A stretch of DNA of 64,000 nt, taken from contig DASTAY010000025.1 of assembly GCA_035712345.1 (NCBI GenBank), forward strand, positions 22,140 through 86,139, read 5' to 3'. Within the stretch, counting starts at the first letter, position 1. Every line of letters begins with the position of its first letter. Of the stretch, positions 16,403 through 25,441 are shown one piece after another. The stretch comes from VRUE01 sp035712345. GTDB lineage: Bacteria; Actinomycetota; Thermoleophilia; Solirubrobacterales; 70-9. The notes below the pieces were generated by a model. That model was not told where the DNA came from. It made no database searches and worked only from the letters and a program-made list of their open reading frames with translations. The position numbers and the translations under genes are program-made.

Positions 16403-17260
16403 CTATGGCCGGCCCGGCGTCGCGTCGATGAAGACCTCGGTCACGTCCGGAACCACCTCGTGCAGGCGCCGGTCGATCTCGCTGGAGAGCCGCTCCACCC
16501 GCGCGGCGTCGATGCCGTCCTCCAGATCGACCCGGGCCGCGACGAGCAGGGCCTTGGGCCCGAGGATCATCGTCAGCAGCTCGCGCACCTCGCGCACCTC
16601 GGGGTAGGCCTCGATCGCCTCCTCCAGCGCTCGCCGCTCGGCGGGGCGCGCCGCCGAGCCGATCAGCAGGTGCTTCGAGTCGCGTGCCATCCAGAAGGCG
16701 ACGGAGACCAGGAGGAGGCCGATCAGGATCGAGGCGACCGGGTCCCACAGCTCGACCCCGCTCACCGCCTGGACGGTGATCCCGGCCGCCGCGATCGCGA
16801 CCCCGATCAGCGCCGCGGTGTCCTCGAAGAGGATCATCTTCACGCTGGGGTCGCGGCTTTCGCGGATATAGGCGAGCAGCCCCATGTCCGCCTCCCGCGC
16901 TTCGCCGCGGGTCTGGTGAAGCGCACGCAGCCAGGAGATCCCCTCGATCGCGAACGCCAGGCCGAGGACGACGTAGGCGACGAGGAACCGGCTCTCGCCG
17001 CCGGGCGAGACCAGCAGCTCGTAGATTCCCCAGCCGATCGCGAAGATCGCGCCGGCGAGGAACATCCCGATCGCCGCCATGAAGGTCCAGAGGAAGCGTT
17101 CCTGGCCGCTGCCGAAGGGCCGCCTGGGCGTCGGCTCGCGCCCGCTGAGGGCGATCGAGATCAACAGGAAGCCCTGGTTCGTCGTGTCGGCGAGCGAGTG
17201 GGCCGCCTCGGCGAACATCGCCGCCGAGCCGCTGGCCACGCCGCCGAGTACCTTCGCCAC
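16403..17260 (-). CDS. Cation diffusion facilitator (CDF) metal exporter, start codon unclear
   Basis: A Zn/Mn/Co-type efflux protein. From GTG 17260 it is 285 residues: MAKVLGGVASGSAAMFAEAAHSLADT with the HxxxD metal site of helix two, further helices, and a cytoplasmic ZT_dimer domain (ARVDLEDGIDAARVERLSSEIDRRLHE). Helix one (TIALLANLAIAVAKVLGG) is split by this start. The frame stays open for 44 codons further up to the TGA of the ABC permease, reading VAEQSSRRSLRAARDADESRR, which is a normal CDF N-terminus, but contains no ATG, GTG or TTG. The real start may be a non-standard codon (GTC 17362 or ATC 17371). Confidence 0.85.
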   Translation of the reverse strand: MAKVLGGVASGSAAMFAEAAHSLADTTNQGFLLISIALSGREPTPRRPFGSGQERFLWTFMAAIGMFLAGAIFAIGWGIYELLVSPGGESRFLVAYVVLGLAFAIEGISWLRALHQTRGEAREADMGLLAYIRESRDPSVKMILFEDTAALIGVAIAAAGITVQAVSGVELWDPVASILIGLLLVSVAFWMARDSKHLLIGSAARPAERRALEEAIEAYPEVREVRELLTMILGPKALLVAARVDLEDGIDAARVERLSSEIDRRLHEVVPDVTEVFIDATPGRP

Positions 17261-17392
17261 CGCGATCGCCAGGTTGGCGAGCAGCGCGATCGTCGCGGTG
17301 CGCCGGCTCTCGTCCGCGTCCCGCGCCGCGCGAAGGCTGCGGCGGCTGCTCTGTTCAGCGACTCTCTCGATGCCCGGCGGGTACCCCGGGCC

Positions 17393-18160
17393 TCAGTCGA
17401 TCAAGCGCGCGGACATCTGGCGCACCGCGATCCGCCACATGACGAAGGCGAAGGCGACGAGGCCGGCGAAGCGGACCAGGTCGATCGCCTCGTAGCCGAA
17501 GGCGCCGCCGCGCACCAGTTCGACCAGCTGGTGCAGCGGGTTGAGCTGGGCGACGACCTGCACTCCCCGCGGCAGTTCGTCGATCGGGAAGAAGGCGCCG
17601 GAGACGAGGAAGAGCGGCGTGACGAAGAGCGCCGTGACGTAGTTGAACTGGTCGATCTTGGCGACGGTCGCCGCCATCGCGACGCCGAAGCCGGCGAAGC
17701 CGAGTGCGGTGGCGAGGCAGAAGAGCGGGGTCAGCAGCATGCCCCAGGCGGGGTCGAGCCCGAAGCCGATCGTGACCAGCAGCGGCACGCAGCCGTAGAC
17801 GCTGGCGCGGACTCCGATCCAGAGCATCTCGGCGCTGACCAGCTCCTCGACGTCGACGGGTGCGGCGAGGATCGCGTCGTAGGTGTTCTGGAAGCGGTGC
17901 TTGACGAAGGTGCCGAACATCGCCGGCAGGGCGCTGGAGAAGATCACCGCGGTGGCGACCATGCCCGTGCCGACGTACTGGACGTAGGGCACGCCGTTCA
18001 CTTCGTCGACCAGGGTGGCGCTGAGGCCGAGGCCGAAGGCGAGCAGGTAGACGATCGGTTCGAGCACGCTGGAGAACGTCGTGCCGCGCCAGTAGGTGCG
18101 GAAGTTGGCCAGCTCGCGGCTCATCACGCCGCCGATCGCCGCCGGTTCGAGCCTCCTCAT
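17393..18160 (-). CDS. ABC-2 type transporter permease, NodJ/DrrB-like
   Basis: 255 residues, six membrane helices, ABC-2 family. The N-terminal block SRELANFRTYWRGTTFSSVLEPIVYLLAFGLGLS and the later YVQYVGTGMVA and AFFPIDELP motifs are typical of NodJ-type exporters of drugs or lipids/saccharides. It works with the ATPase gene 61 bases upstream. A GAAAGGAACC ribosome binding site precedes the ATG, but it lies in one arm of a hairpin and within a 22-codon ORF that ends at this start (ATGA overlap). Confidence 0.9.
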   Translation of the reverse strand: MRRLEPAAIGGVMSRELANFRTYWRGTTFSSVLEPIVYLLAFGLGLSATLVDEVNGVPYVQYVGTGMVATAVIFSSALPAMFGTFVKHRFQNTYDAILAAPVDVEELVSAEMLWIGVRASVYGCVPLLVTIGFGLDPAWGMLLTPLFCLATALGFAGFGVAMAATVAKIDQFNYVTALFVTPLFLVSGAFFPIDELPRGVQVVAQLNPLHQLVELVRGGAFGYEAIDLVRFAGLVAFAFVMWRIAVRQMSARLID

Positions 18161-18221
18161 CGCGTGGTTCCTTTCGGATCCATCGCGACCAAAGGGAACC
18201 AGGCGATGATTGGAGTGAGGG

Positions 18222-18225
<4 letters not shown>
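18157..18225 (-). CDS. Possible 22-residue coupling or leader peptide between ABC ATPase and permease
   Basis: The frame GTG...TGA encodes MTLTPIIAWFPLVAMDPKG plus three residues. Its GTG overlaps the ATPase stop as GTGA and its TGA overlaps the permease start as ATGA, so it exactly bridges the two genes. Translation through it would melt the hairpin that covers the permease ribosome binding site. I recognise no homologue. The perfect double overlap argues against chance, but expression is inferred. Confidence 0.45.
18158..18206 (-). promoter_or_regulatory. Hairpin sequestering the permease ribosome binding site
   Basis: On the minus strand TGGTTCCCTTT (18201-18191) pairs with AAAGGAACCA (18174-18165) with one bulge, extended by ATCGC/GCGAT. 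The second arm contains the AAAGGAA Shine-Dalgarno of the permease. This is the layout of a translational attenuator. Confidence 0.5.
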
Positions 18226-19112
<887 letters not shown>

Positions 19113-19199
19113 GCCCCGATGCTCGCACGGAAGGCTGCGCGGCGCGTTGGACGAGCGTTGGATCAGGGCCCTGCACGTCGAGCCGTCGTGGGCGGAGAG

Positions 19200-20816
19200 T
19201 CAGCAGTGGCGGTAGAGGAGCCAGCTCCGGTTGGCGGCCACGCGACGGAAGCCCGGTGGGACGTTGGAGATGAAGCGGGAGGGGTCGTTGGGGTCGAGGA
19301 TGAAGTTGTGGATCACGAAGGGGCTCGCCGGCTTGAGGAAGTAGCCGCGGCGGGGCTGGCGCTGCTCGGATGAGCTGACGATGCGCGACGGCCTCACTTC
19401 GAGGTCGAAGGCGAGGCGCGGCACCGCGCGGTGGTTGGGGACGGAGATCGGCAGGCAGAGTGGCTCGAAGGCGTCGGATTCGGCGAGGTCGCCGAGGTCG
19501 GACTCGATCTGCCCCTGGTTGGTCAGGTCGGTGTCCACCTGCGAGAGCAGGTCGTATTGGTTCGGGATCCAGATGACGAACATCAGCGCGACGAGCGCCG
19601 CAAAGGCCTGCCAAGGCCTGCGCCAGGGGTGGCCCCGGTCGAGCAGCCGCCAACCGAGCAGCGCGAGGGCGACAAAGATCGCCAGCACCGCGCCGGCGAG
19701 CATCGTGTAGCGGGCGATGATCGCCAGGCCGGCCCCGCCGAGCAGGGCGAAGGCGCCGAGGGCGAGGACGCCGGCGGCGATGCCGATCGCAAGGTTGTGC
19801 GGGCTATAGGCCGTAAAAAGTTGCGAGCGGCGTCGGGAGGAGAGGATCGCCGCTGCGATGACGACCCCGCCTAGCGCGCCGACCATTCCCGGCCACTGCA
19901 TCACTTCGCCGAGCGCGCGGGGGCCGTAGAGGACGAGGTCGACGGGGCCGGTCTTGCGGGCGAGCGTTTCGACGGTTTCCTGCGTGCCGGTGAACGAATA
20001 CGTCGGGCTGCCGGCGGTTATCCAGTCGAATAGAGCCCACAGGACCGGGGCGGCGAGGGTGAGGAGAACGAGGAGGGTGGGGGATGCGGGGATGCCCCTC
20101 GCCCGGACAAAACGCGGTCTAATTAGACCGCGTTTTTGAGTATCCGCCCGTTCGAGAGGCATCCCCGCATCCCCGTCAGCCGCGTCGCCCTCCCCGTCGC
20201 GGCGGGGTCCTGCGCACGAGCGAAGGCTGATGCGCCGGTCTCCGCGAAGCTGGCTGAAGTCCAAAAGCAGATAGGCGAGGTAGGCGAAGGAGAAGAGCCA
20301 GGCCTCGGGGCGGAGCAGGCCGGCGGGGATCAGGAGGGCGAGGACCGGCCAGCCGGCTCTCGAGCGTCTGGTCTCTATGAGGAGGGCGCCGAGGACGAGG
20401 GCGATGTAGGGGAGATCCACGTAGGCGCGCAGGCCGTTGGACAGGTAGGGGGCGCGGGTGAGGACGAAGATCGCGGCCAGGGCGCCGATCGGGCGGTCGA
20501 ACCAGAGCGAGCCGAGGCGGTAGACGAGGTAGCCGACGAGGCCGAGCGAGAGGTAGGCGATGACCATCGTCACGCCGATCGCCCCGCCGCCCAGCGGCGT
20601 CGTCACGACGCCCAGCAGGTCGGCGAGCGGATGCGGGGTGGGGGGCAGGGCGGCGGCATAGTCCGGGCTGACCCCGTGCGCCAGTTCGCGCCCCCAGACG
20701 AGCGCGTAGATCGTGTCGTAGTTGGGGAAGCCGAGCGGAAAGACGAGCAGCAGCAGCGCCGCGACGGCGGCGACCCAGGCGGCGGGGATGAGCCAGTTGC
20801 GGGCCCGCATCGGCAC
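19200..20816 (-). CDS. Membrane glycosyltransferase-like protein (GT-C fold) with an in-frame palindromic insert
   Basis: 538 residues, about ten membrane helices, of the type that uses a polyprenyl-phosphate sugar donor. Early loop NYDTIYALVWGRELAHGVSPDY holds an acidic Asp after helix one, as in GT-C enzymes. Around residues 195-250 the normal helix spacing is interrupted by a polar Arg/Asp/Gly stretch (GDRRISLRSCAGPRRDGEG, then TQKRGLIRPRFVRARG) encoded by the palindromic element at 20080-20174. The acceptor is unknown. The insert may disturb the gene, but the frame stays open on both sides. Confidence 0.75.
   Translation of the reverse strand: MPMRARNWLIPAAWVAAVAALLLLVFPLGFPNYDTIYALVWGRELAHGVSPDYAAALPPTPHPLADLLGVVTTPLGGGAIGVTMVIAYLSLGLVGYLVYRLGSLWFDRPIGALAAIFVLTRAPYLSNGLRAYVDLPYIALVLGALLIETRRSRAGWPVLALLIPAGLLRPEAWLFSFAYLAYLLLDFSQLRGDRRISLRSCAGPRRDGEGDAADGDAGMPLERADTQKRGLIRPRFVRARGIPASPTLLVLLTLAAPVLWALFDWITAGSPTYSFTGTQETVETLARKTGPVDLVLYGPRALGEVMQWPGMVGALGGVVIAAAILSSRRRSQLFTAYSPHNLAIGIAAGVLALGAFALLGGAGLAIIARYTMLAGAVLAIFVALALLGWRLLDRGHPWRRPWQAFAALVALMFVIWIPNQYDLLSQVDTDLTNQGQIESDLGDLAESDAFEPLCLPISVPNHRAVPRLAFDLEVRPSRIVSSSEQRQPRRGYFLKPASPFVIHNFILDPNDPSRFISNVPPGFRRVAANRSWLLYRHC
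20080..20174. repeat. Nested palindromic element inside a glycosyltransferase gene
   Basis: Outer 17-bp arms GGGGATGCGGGGATGCC (20080-20096) and its complement (20158-20174) enclose a perfect 28-bp palindrome at 20109-20136, whose half-site is AAAACGCGGTCTAA. On either strand this is a GC stem followed by T4-T5, which looks like a bidirectional intrinsic terminator. It lies in frame in the middle of an open coding sequence. Confidence 0.85.
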
Positions 20817-20910
20817 CGGCGCAACCTACCGGTGTGGGTGGCGCTTTAGTCGCTCTATGCGCGACCGAAGCGCCACGGGCCGCTCTTCGCCCACAGATAC
20901 ACTGGCCGCA

Positions 20911-22743
20911 GTGCCCTCGCCCAGCGATTCGACCTCCCTCTACCGGCGTCACCGGCCCGGTTCCTTCGACGAAGTGGTCGGCCAGCAGCACGTCGTCCGC
21001 ACCCTGCGCAACGCGGTCGAGCAGGGCAAGGTCCACCACGCCTATCTCTTCGTCGGCTCACGTGGCACCGGCAAGACCTCGATGGCGAAGATCCTCGCCC
21101 GCTCGCTCAACTGCGAGCGCGGCGGGCCGACCGTCACCCCCTGCGGGGAATGCGAGTCCTGCCTGACGATCGCCGCCGGCACCTCGATCGACGTGATCGA
21201 GATGGACGCCGCATCCAACCGCTCGGTCGACGACGTCCGCGACCTGCGCGAGCGGGTCGCCTACGCCCCGGCCGGCGGCCACTGGAAGGTCTACATCCTC
21301 GACGAGGCGCACATGCTGACCAAAGAGGCGTGGAACGCCTTCCTGAAGACGCTGGAGGAGCCCCCGCCGAACACGGTCTTCGTCCTCGCCACGACCGAGT
21401 CGCACAAGGTGATGGCGACGATCGCCGATCGTTGCCAGCGCTTCGACTTCCAGCGCCCCTCGCTCGAGCAGATCTCCGAGGTTCTGAACAGGGTCGCCGC
21501 GGCGGAGTCGATCGAGGTCGACGAGGGCGCCGTGGCGACGATCGCCCGCTCCGCCTCCGGCAGCTTCCGCGACGCGCTCGGCACGCTCGACCAGCTCGTC
21601 GCCTACGGGGGCGACGAAGTCGGCCTCGACGACGTCCTGCAGCTGCTCGGCGCCGCCGATGCCGAGCTGCTCTTCGGCGCCGTCGACGCGGTGATCGCCG
21701 AGGATCCCAGGGCGGTGCTGCTCGGGGTCGAGGAGATGGCCCGCTCGGGCCGCGACCCCTCCCAGTTCGCCCGCGACCTGCTCGCCCACCTGCGCCACCT
21801 GCTCGTCACCCAGACGGTGGGGGAGGTGCCGAACACGTTCGTGGTCACCGCCACCGACCAGGGTCGGCTGCAGGCCCAGGCCCAGGCGATCGGCGCCGCG
21901 ACCCTGGTCCGCACGATCGACGAGCTCTCGCAGGCTCTCACGGCGGTGCGCGAGGGCGACGACGCCCGCATGGCCGTCGAGATCGCGCTGCTGAAAGCCG
22001 CGCGGCCCGACCTCGACCCGTCCACCGAGGGGCTGCTGCGGCGCATCGAGAAGCTCGAGCAGAGCGCTGGGGCGTCTCGGGCCGCGGGTCCTGTCGGCGC
22101 AGCGGCAGAGACGCCTCCCGCTGACGCTGAAGGTCCTGAAGCTTCCAAAGACACCGGCGGACGGGACGATCGCTCGGAGCTTGAAGCTGAGGACTCGCAG
22201 CAGAGTGCTCGAGCTTCTACGGTCCCTCCCGCGGGTGGCGGTGGGGAGGGGGTGTCCGAGCAGGCGCGGCGTCCTGTTTTTCGCCCCGGCGACCCTGACG
22301 GCGGTGAAGGCTCTCCGGGCGAAAAACCCAGCACCAGCTCGGACACCCCCTCCCCACCGACAGGACCCGCGGGCCAGGACGACCTGAGCCTGGAGCAGGT
22401 GGTCCGCGTCTGGCCGTCCGTGCTCGACCAGCTGCTGCAGACGGCTCCGGCGCTCGCGGCGACGTTCGAGGGGGCGCGGCCGGTCGGTTTCGATGCGGGA
22501 CAGGTGACGATCGGGTTTCCGGCCGACCATACGTTCAACAAGCGCAAGGCGGAAGCGCCGGACAAGCGCGAACAGCTGGCCGCGGCGCTGGAGACCGTCC
22601 TGGGGCAGAAGCTGCGCCCGGCCTATGCGGTCTTCGATGGAGATGAGACGGCGCCGGAGGCCAAGGCAGAGGACAGCGGCGTCGACCACGCCGCGCTGGT
22701 GGAGAAGATCGAGAGCGAATTCGACGCTGAGGAGGTCGGTTGA
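20911..22743 (+). CDS. dnaX: DNA polymerase III subunit gamma/tau
   Basis: 610 residues. The clamp-loader ATPase: Walker A GSRGTGKTS, the four-cysteine zinc module CERGGPTVTPCGECESC, the Walker B region VYILDEAHML, then sensor and domain III. The GTG start (VPSPSDSTSLYRRHRPGSF) has TACACT seven bases upstream and no Shine-Dalgarno. Residues about 440-488, in the linker before the C-terminal tau region, are encoded by a palindromic repeat of family P4. First gene of dnaX-ybaB-recR; it shares one base with ybaB (TGATG). No A-rich frameshift site of the E. coli type is seen. Confidence 0.95.
   Translation: MPSPSDSTSLYRRHRPGSFDEVVGQQHVVRTLRNAVEQGKVHHAYLFVGSRGTGKTSMAKILARSLNCERGGPTVTPCGECESCLTIAAGTSIDVIEMDAASNRSVDDVRDLRERVAYAPAGGHWKVYILDEAHMLTKEAWNAFLKTLEEPPPNTVFVLATTESHKVMATIADRCQRFDFQRPSLEQISEVLNRVAAAESIEVDEGAVATIARSASGSFRDALGTLDQLVAYGGDEVGLDDVLQLLGAADAELLFGAVDAVIAEDPRAVLLGVEEMARSGRDPSQFARDLLAHLRHLLVTQTVGEVPNTFVVTATDQGRLQAQAQAIGAATLVRTIDELSQALTAVREGDDARMAVEIALLKAARPDLDPSTEGLLRRIEKLEQSAGASRAAGPVGAAAETPPADAEGPEASKDTGGRDDRSELEAEDSQQSARASTVPPAGGGGEGVSEQARRPVFRPGDPDGGEGSPGEKPSTSSDTPSPPTGPAGQDDLSLEQVVRVWPSVLDQLLQTAPALAATFEGARPVGFDAGQVTIGFPADHTFNKRKAEAPDKREQLAAALETVLGQKLRPAYAVFDGDETAPEAKAEDSGVDHAALVEKIESEFDAEEVG
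22228..22373. repeat. Palindromic repeat family P4, copy 1, in frame inside dnaX
   Basis: 146 bp. Ends CCCGCGGG at 22228 and 22366. A perfect 22-bp stem pairs 22240-22261 with 22337-22358. Inside are GGCGCGGCGT, TTTTTCGCC and GGCGAAAAACCCAGC. The same ends and inner blocks, but a stem of different sequence, occur at 52181-52319. Confidence 0.88.
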
Positions 22744-23084
22744 TGGCACGGGGCGGCCCTGGAGGCTTCGACGTGAACGCGCTGATGAAGCAGGCGCAGC
22801 AGATGCAGCAGCAGATGGAGCAGGCGCAGGAGCAGCTGAAGGAGGAGACGGTCGAGGCCAGCGCCGGCGGCGGCATGGTCAAGGTGACGATGGGCGGCGA
22901 CCTGACCCTGCGCGAGATCTCGATCGATCCCGAGGCGATCGATCCCGAGGAGGCCGAGATGCTCGCCGACATGGTCCAGGCCGCGGTCAACGAGGCGCTG
23001 CGCGCCGCGCAGGATCTGGCCGGCTCGAAGATGGGCGGGATCACCGGCGGCATGGGAGGCCTCGGCGGCCTCCCTGGAATGTGA
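22743..23084 (+). CDS. ybaB: YbaB/EbfC nucleoid-associated protein
   Basis: 113 residues, a small dimeric DNA-binding protein often encoded between dnaX and recR. The Gln-rich helix LMKQAQQMQQQMEQAQEQLKEE is followed by the beta region VKVTMGGDLTLREISIDPEAI and a Gly/Met-rich tail (MGGITGGMGGLGGLPGM). Start ATG overlaps the dnaX stop. The gene overlaps recR by four bases (GTGA), so the three are coupled. Confidence 0.93.
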   Translation: MARGGPGGFDVNALMKQAQQMQQQMEQAQEQLKEETVEASAGGGMVKVTMGGDLTLREISIDPEAIDPEEAEMLADMVQAAVNEALRAAQDLAGSKMGGITGGMGGLGGLPGM

Positions 23085-23683
23085 GCGCCGAGGGTCCCGC
23101 ACCGCTCGCCCGCCTCGTCGCTGAGCTCTCGCGACTGCCGGGGATCGGCCAGCGCACCGCCCAGCGCCTCGCCTTCCACATCCTCCGCGCCCCCGACGAG
23201 GAGGCGGCGGCCCTGGCGGCGGCGATCCGCGAGGTGAAGGAGAAGGTCGGGCTCTGCGAGCGCTGCTTCAACCTCTCCGAGGGCCCGCTCTGCCGAATTT
23301 GCCAGGACAGCGGCCGCGACCAGGAGACGATCTGCGTGGTCGAGGAGCCCGCCGACGTGATCCCGATCGAGCGCACCCACGAGTACCGCGGCCTCTACCA
23401 CGTGCTCGGCGGGGCGCTCTCGCCGATCGACGGGGTCGACGCCGACGACCTGAAGATCGCCGAGCTGCTGCGCCGTGTCGCCGAGGGCGAGGTGCGCGAG
23501 GTCGTCCTCGCCACCAACCCGACCACGACCGGCGAAGCCACCGCGCTCCACATCGCCGAGCAATTGCGCGGCCAGGTCACCGTCACCCGCCTCGCCAGCG
23601 GACTGCCGATCGGCGCCGACCTCGAGCACGCCGACGAGGTCACGCTCGGCAACGCCTTCGCCGGCCGCCGCACGCTCAGTTGA
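23081..23683 (+). CDS. recR: Recombination mediator protein RecR
   Basis: 200 residues, the normal length. Helix-hairpin-helix ELSRLPGIGQRTAQRLAFHIL, zinc finger CERCFNLSEGPLCRIC, and a Toprim domain with VVEEPADVIPIERTHEYRGLYHVLGG and NPTTTGEATA. It loads RecA at gaps with RecO/RecF. GTG start within the end of ybaB. A small hairpin AGCGAC-TTTTT-GTCGCT lies about 60 bases after the stop and may end the operon. Confidence 0.96.
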   Translation: MSAEGPAPLARLVAELSRLPGIGQRTAQRLAFHILRAPDEEAAALAAAIREVKEKVGLCERCFNLSEGPLCRICQDSGRDQETICVVEEPADVIPIERTHEYRGLYHVLGGALSPIDGVDADDLKIAELLRRVAEGEVREVVLATNPTTTGEATALHIAEQLRGQVTVTRLASGLPIGADLEHADEVTLGNAFAGRRTLS

Positions 23684-23794
23684 TCGAACGCGGGCGTTTG
23701 CCCGGCTTCTGGCCGTTTCGCCTAGACGGGTGTCGATCCGCAAATAGCGACTTTTTGTCGCTCTGCCGTCCGCTCGCTTCGCCAAGGTCTTGGC

Positions 23795-24514
23795 GTGGCC
23801 ACGAAGACGCCTACCCGCAACCATCCGGCGGAGGGCTCCGGCGCCGGGCAGCTTGCGCGCGAGGTCTCGACGTTGCAGGCCTCGCTGCTGGCCAAGCTGT
23901 ACGCGGAGATGGAGGGAGGCGACGGCGATCTGTTCGCCGCCGCGGCGCAGCGGTTGGCCGAGGAGTTCGGCTCGGTGACCGCGACCGCCGTCGGCACCCT
24001 CTGGGGGGGCGGCTCGGCACCGGCGCCCAGCGCCGAGGAGGAGCACCCGAGCCTCTACCGGCCGGGGCAGATGCGTCGCCGGCTCGACCAGCTGCTCGAG
24101 TGCCATCGACGCTACGAGCAGCCCTTCGCGCTCGTCGTCTTCGACGTCGAGGGGCCCGGAGCCCGGAGCGACGACGGCGGGGGGCGGGAGACCGCTCTCG
24201 CGGTGGTCGGCGCCGCGCTGAGCGAGGCCATCCGCCTGGTCGACGAGACCTTTCGCCTCGAGGAGGACGCGCTCTGCGTGCTGGCGCCCGGCCAGGACAC
24301 GGTGGGCGGTGTGCAGATGGCCGAGCGCCTGCTCGGCCAGCTCGACGACCTCGAGCGCGCGGGGGGGCTGCGGATAGGCATCTCCGCCGGAGTCGTCGCA
24401 TGTCCCGAGCACGGAAACGACGCCGAATGGCTGTTGCGCAAAGCCGACGAGGCGATGTGGCGCGCGCGCTCCGTGGGGCAGCCCGTCGGCGTCGGGTCTT
24501 TGCAAGATCGCTGA
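23795..24514 (+). CDS. Degenerate GGDEF-domain protein
   Basis: 239 residues from GTG. The C-terminal half follows the diguanylate cyclase fold: RPGQMRRRLDQLLECHRRYEQPFALVVFDVEG, then FRLEEDALCVLAPG, GLRIGISAGVVACPEHG and AEWLLRKADEAMWRARSVG. The active-site loop, normally GG(D/E)EF, reads LEEDA, so cyclase activity is not expected. The N-terminal half has no clear fold. It may be a c-di-GMP or nucleotide sensor, or a scaffold. It precedes the MerR-like regulator gene by 54 bases. Confidence 0.75.
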   Translation: MATKTPTRNHPAEGSGAGQLAREVSTLQASLLAKLYAEMEGGDGDLFAAAAQRLAEEFGSVTATAVGTLWGGGSAPAPSAEEEHPSLYRPGQMRRRLDQLLECHRRYEQPFALVVFDVEGPGARSDDGGGRETALAVVGAALSEAIRLVDETFRLEEDALCVLAPGQDTVGGVQMAERLLGQLDDLERAGGLRIGISAGVVACPEHGNDAEWLLRKADEAMWRARSVGQPVGVGSLQDR

Positions 24515-24561
24515 CAGATTCCCGAAATCTGTCCATAACTGGTGTAAACCCGGAAATCCGG
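24515..24561. promoter_or_regulatory. Two operator-like palindromes upstream of the MerR-like gene
   Basis: CAGATT-CCCGA-AATCTG at 24515-24531 and CCGGA-AA-TCCGG at 24550-24561 lie between the GGDEF-like stop and the regulator start. A CAGAAT box follows at 24565. They suggest autoregulation. Confidence 0.45.
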
Positions 24562-24568
24562 TGCCAGA

Positions 24569-25417
24569 ATGCTGCGCATGCCGGGAATCAGGACCAATGC
24601 CGCCGCCGAGGTGCTGGGCGTAAGCCCCAACACGCTGCGCAGCTGGGAGCGCCGCTACGGCTTCCCCGTGCCGAGGCGCACGCCCGGCAACCATCGCAAC
24701 TACGAGCTCGTCGAGCTGCAGACCCTGCGCGACGCTCTCGCCGAGACCGGCAACATCTCCTCGGCGATCGAGCTGACGCGGCAGCGCCAGGAAGCGCCCG
24801 CGAGCGGCGGCAGCCTGCTGATCGCCTTCACCAACTTCGACGAGGAGGCCGCCGACCGCGCGATCGAGCAGAGCCTGGCGGTGCGCCCGCTTGAGCGTAC
24901 GGTGGAGGAGCTGCTGCTGCCCGCCGTCGACGAGCTCGCCGGCGACCCCGACCGTGCCGCCGAGCTCGAGTTCGCAGCCCGTTGGGCGGCCGGCTGGTTG
25001 CACGGCGCCCGTCGCCTCGCCTCGACCGCGTCGCGCCCCGCCGGCGTGCTGCTGCTCGATTCGAGCCGCGGCTCAGACGTCGAGGCGGTTCATGCCCAGG
25101 CGCTCGACCTCGCCCTGCGTCGTGCCGGCTTCCGCGTGCTGATGCTCTCCGACGAGCTCGGCGAGGAGCGCATGGAGCGCGCGCTCGGCGCCCTCGACCC
25201 GACCGCGATCGTGTTCTGCGGCCCGGGGGCCGACACGCCCTCCGCCGTCCAGCTCGTCCGCAAGATCCGCGATGCGGGCTTTGACGCGCCGCTCTACGGC
25301 TTTCGCGCCAGCGGCCTGATCGGGGATGCGATCCCCAGCGCCGGCGAGCAGCCCAGTCAGGTGACCGGGATGCTCAACGCCGACCTGCGCCGCCGCGCCA
25401 GCCAGGCGTTCGCCTGA
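24569..25417 (+). CDS. MerR-family regulator with C-terminal B12-binding-like domain
   Basis: 282 residues. The MerR helix-turn-helix is TNAAAEVLGVSPNTLRSWERRYGFPVPRRTPGNHRNY, the signature of the CarA/CarH/LitR branch. The C-terminal part resembles the helical cap and Rossmann-like cobalamin-binding domain (GVLLLDSSRGSDVEAVHAQALDLALRRAGFRVLML), but the DxHxxG motif for cobalamin is absent, so light or B12 sensing is doubtful. The ATG at 24578 is an equally good start because CAGAAT lies seven bases before it. It probably regulates itself and perhaps neighbours. Confidence 0.8.
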   Translation: MLRMPGIRTNAAAEVLGVSPNTLRSWERRYGFPVPRRTPGNHRNYELVELQTLRDALAETGNISSAIELTRQRQEAPASGGSLLIAFTNFDEEAADRAIEQSLAVRPLERTVEELLLPAVDELAGDPDRAAELEFAARWAAGWLHGARRLASTASRPAGVLLLDSSRGSDVEAVHAQALDLALRRAGFRVLMLSDELGEERMERALGALDPTAIVFCGPGADTPSAVQLVRKIRDAGFDAPLYGFRASGLIGDAIPSAGEQPSQVTGMLNADLRRRASQAFA

Positions 25418-25441
25418 CCGGCGCGGGGCTCGGCCTTCCTC

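Noticed and set aside
22228..22373. A programmed frameshift site in dnaX
   Set aside because: The only A-run is A5 (GCGAAAAACCC) inside the repeat, not a classical A AAA AAG heptamer, and no downstream stop in -1 was evident as in E. coli. Left as a possibility only in the P4 finding.
24569..25417. Light- or B12-sensing CarH-type regulator
   Set aside because: The DNA-binding part fits, but the DxHxxG cobalamin motif is missing, so the function cannot be claimed.
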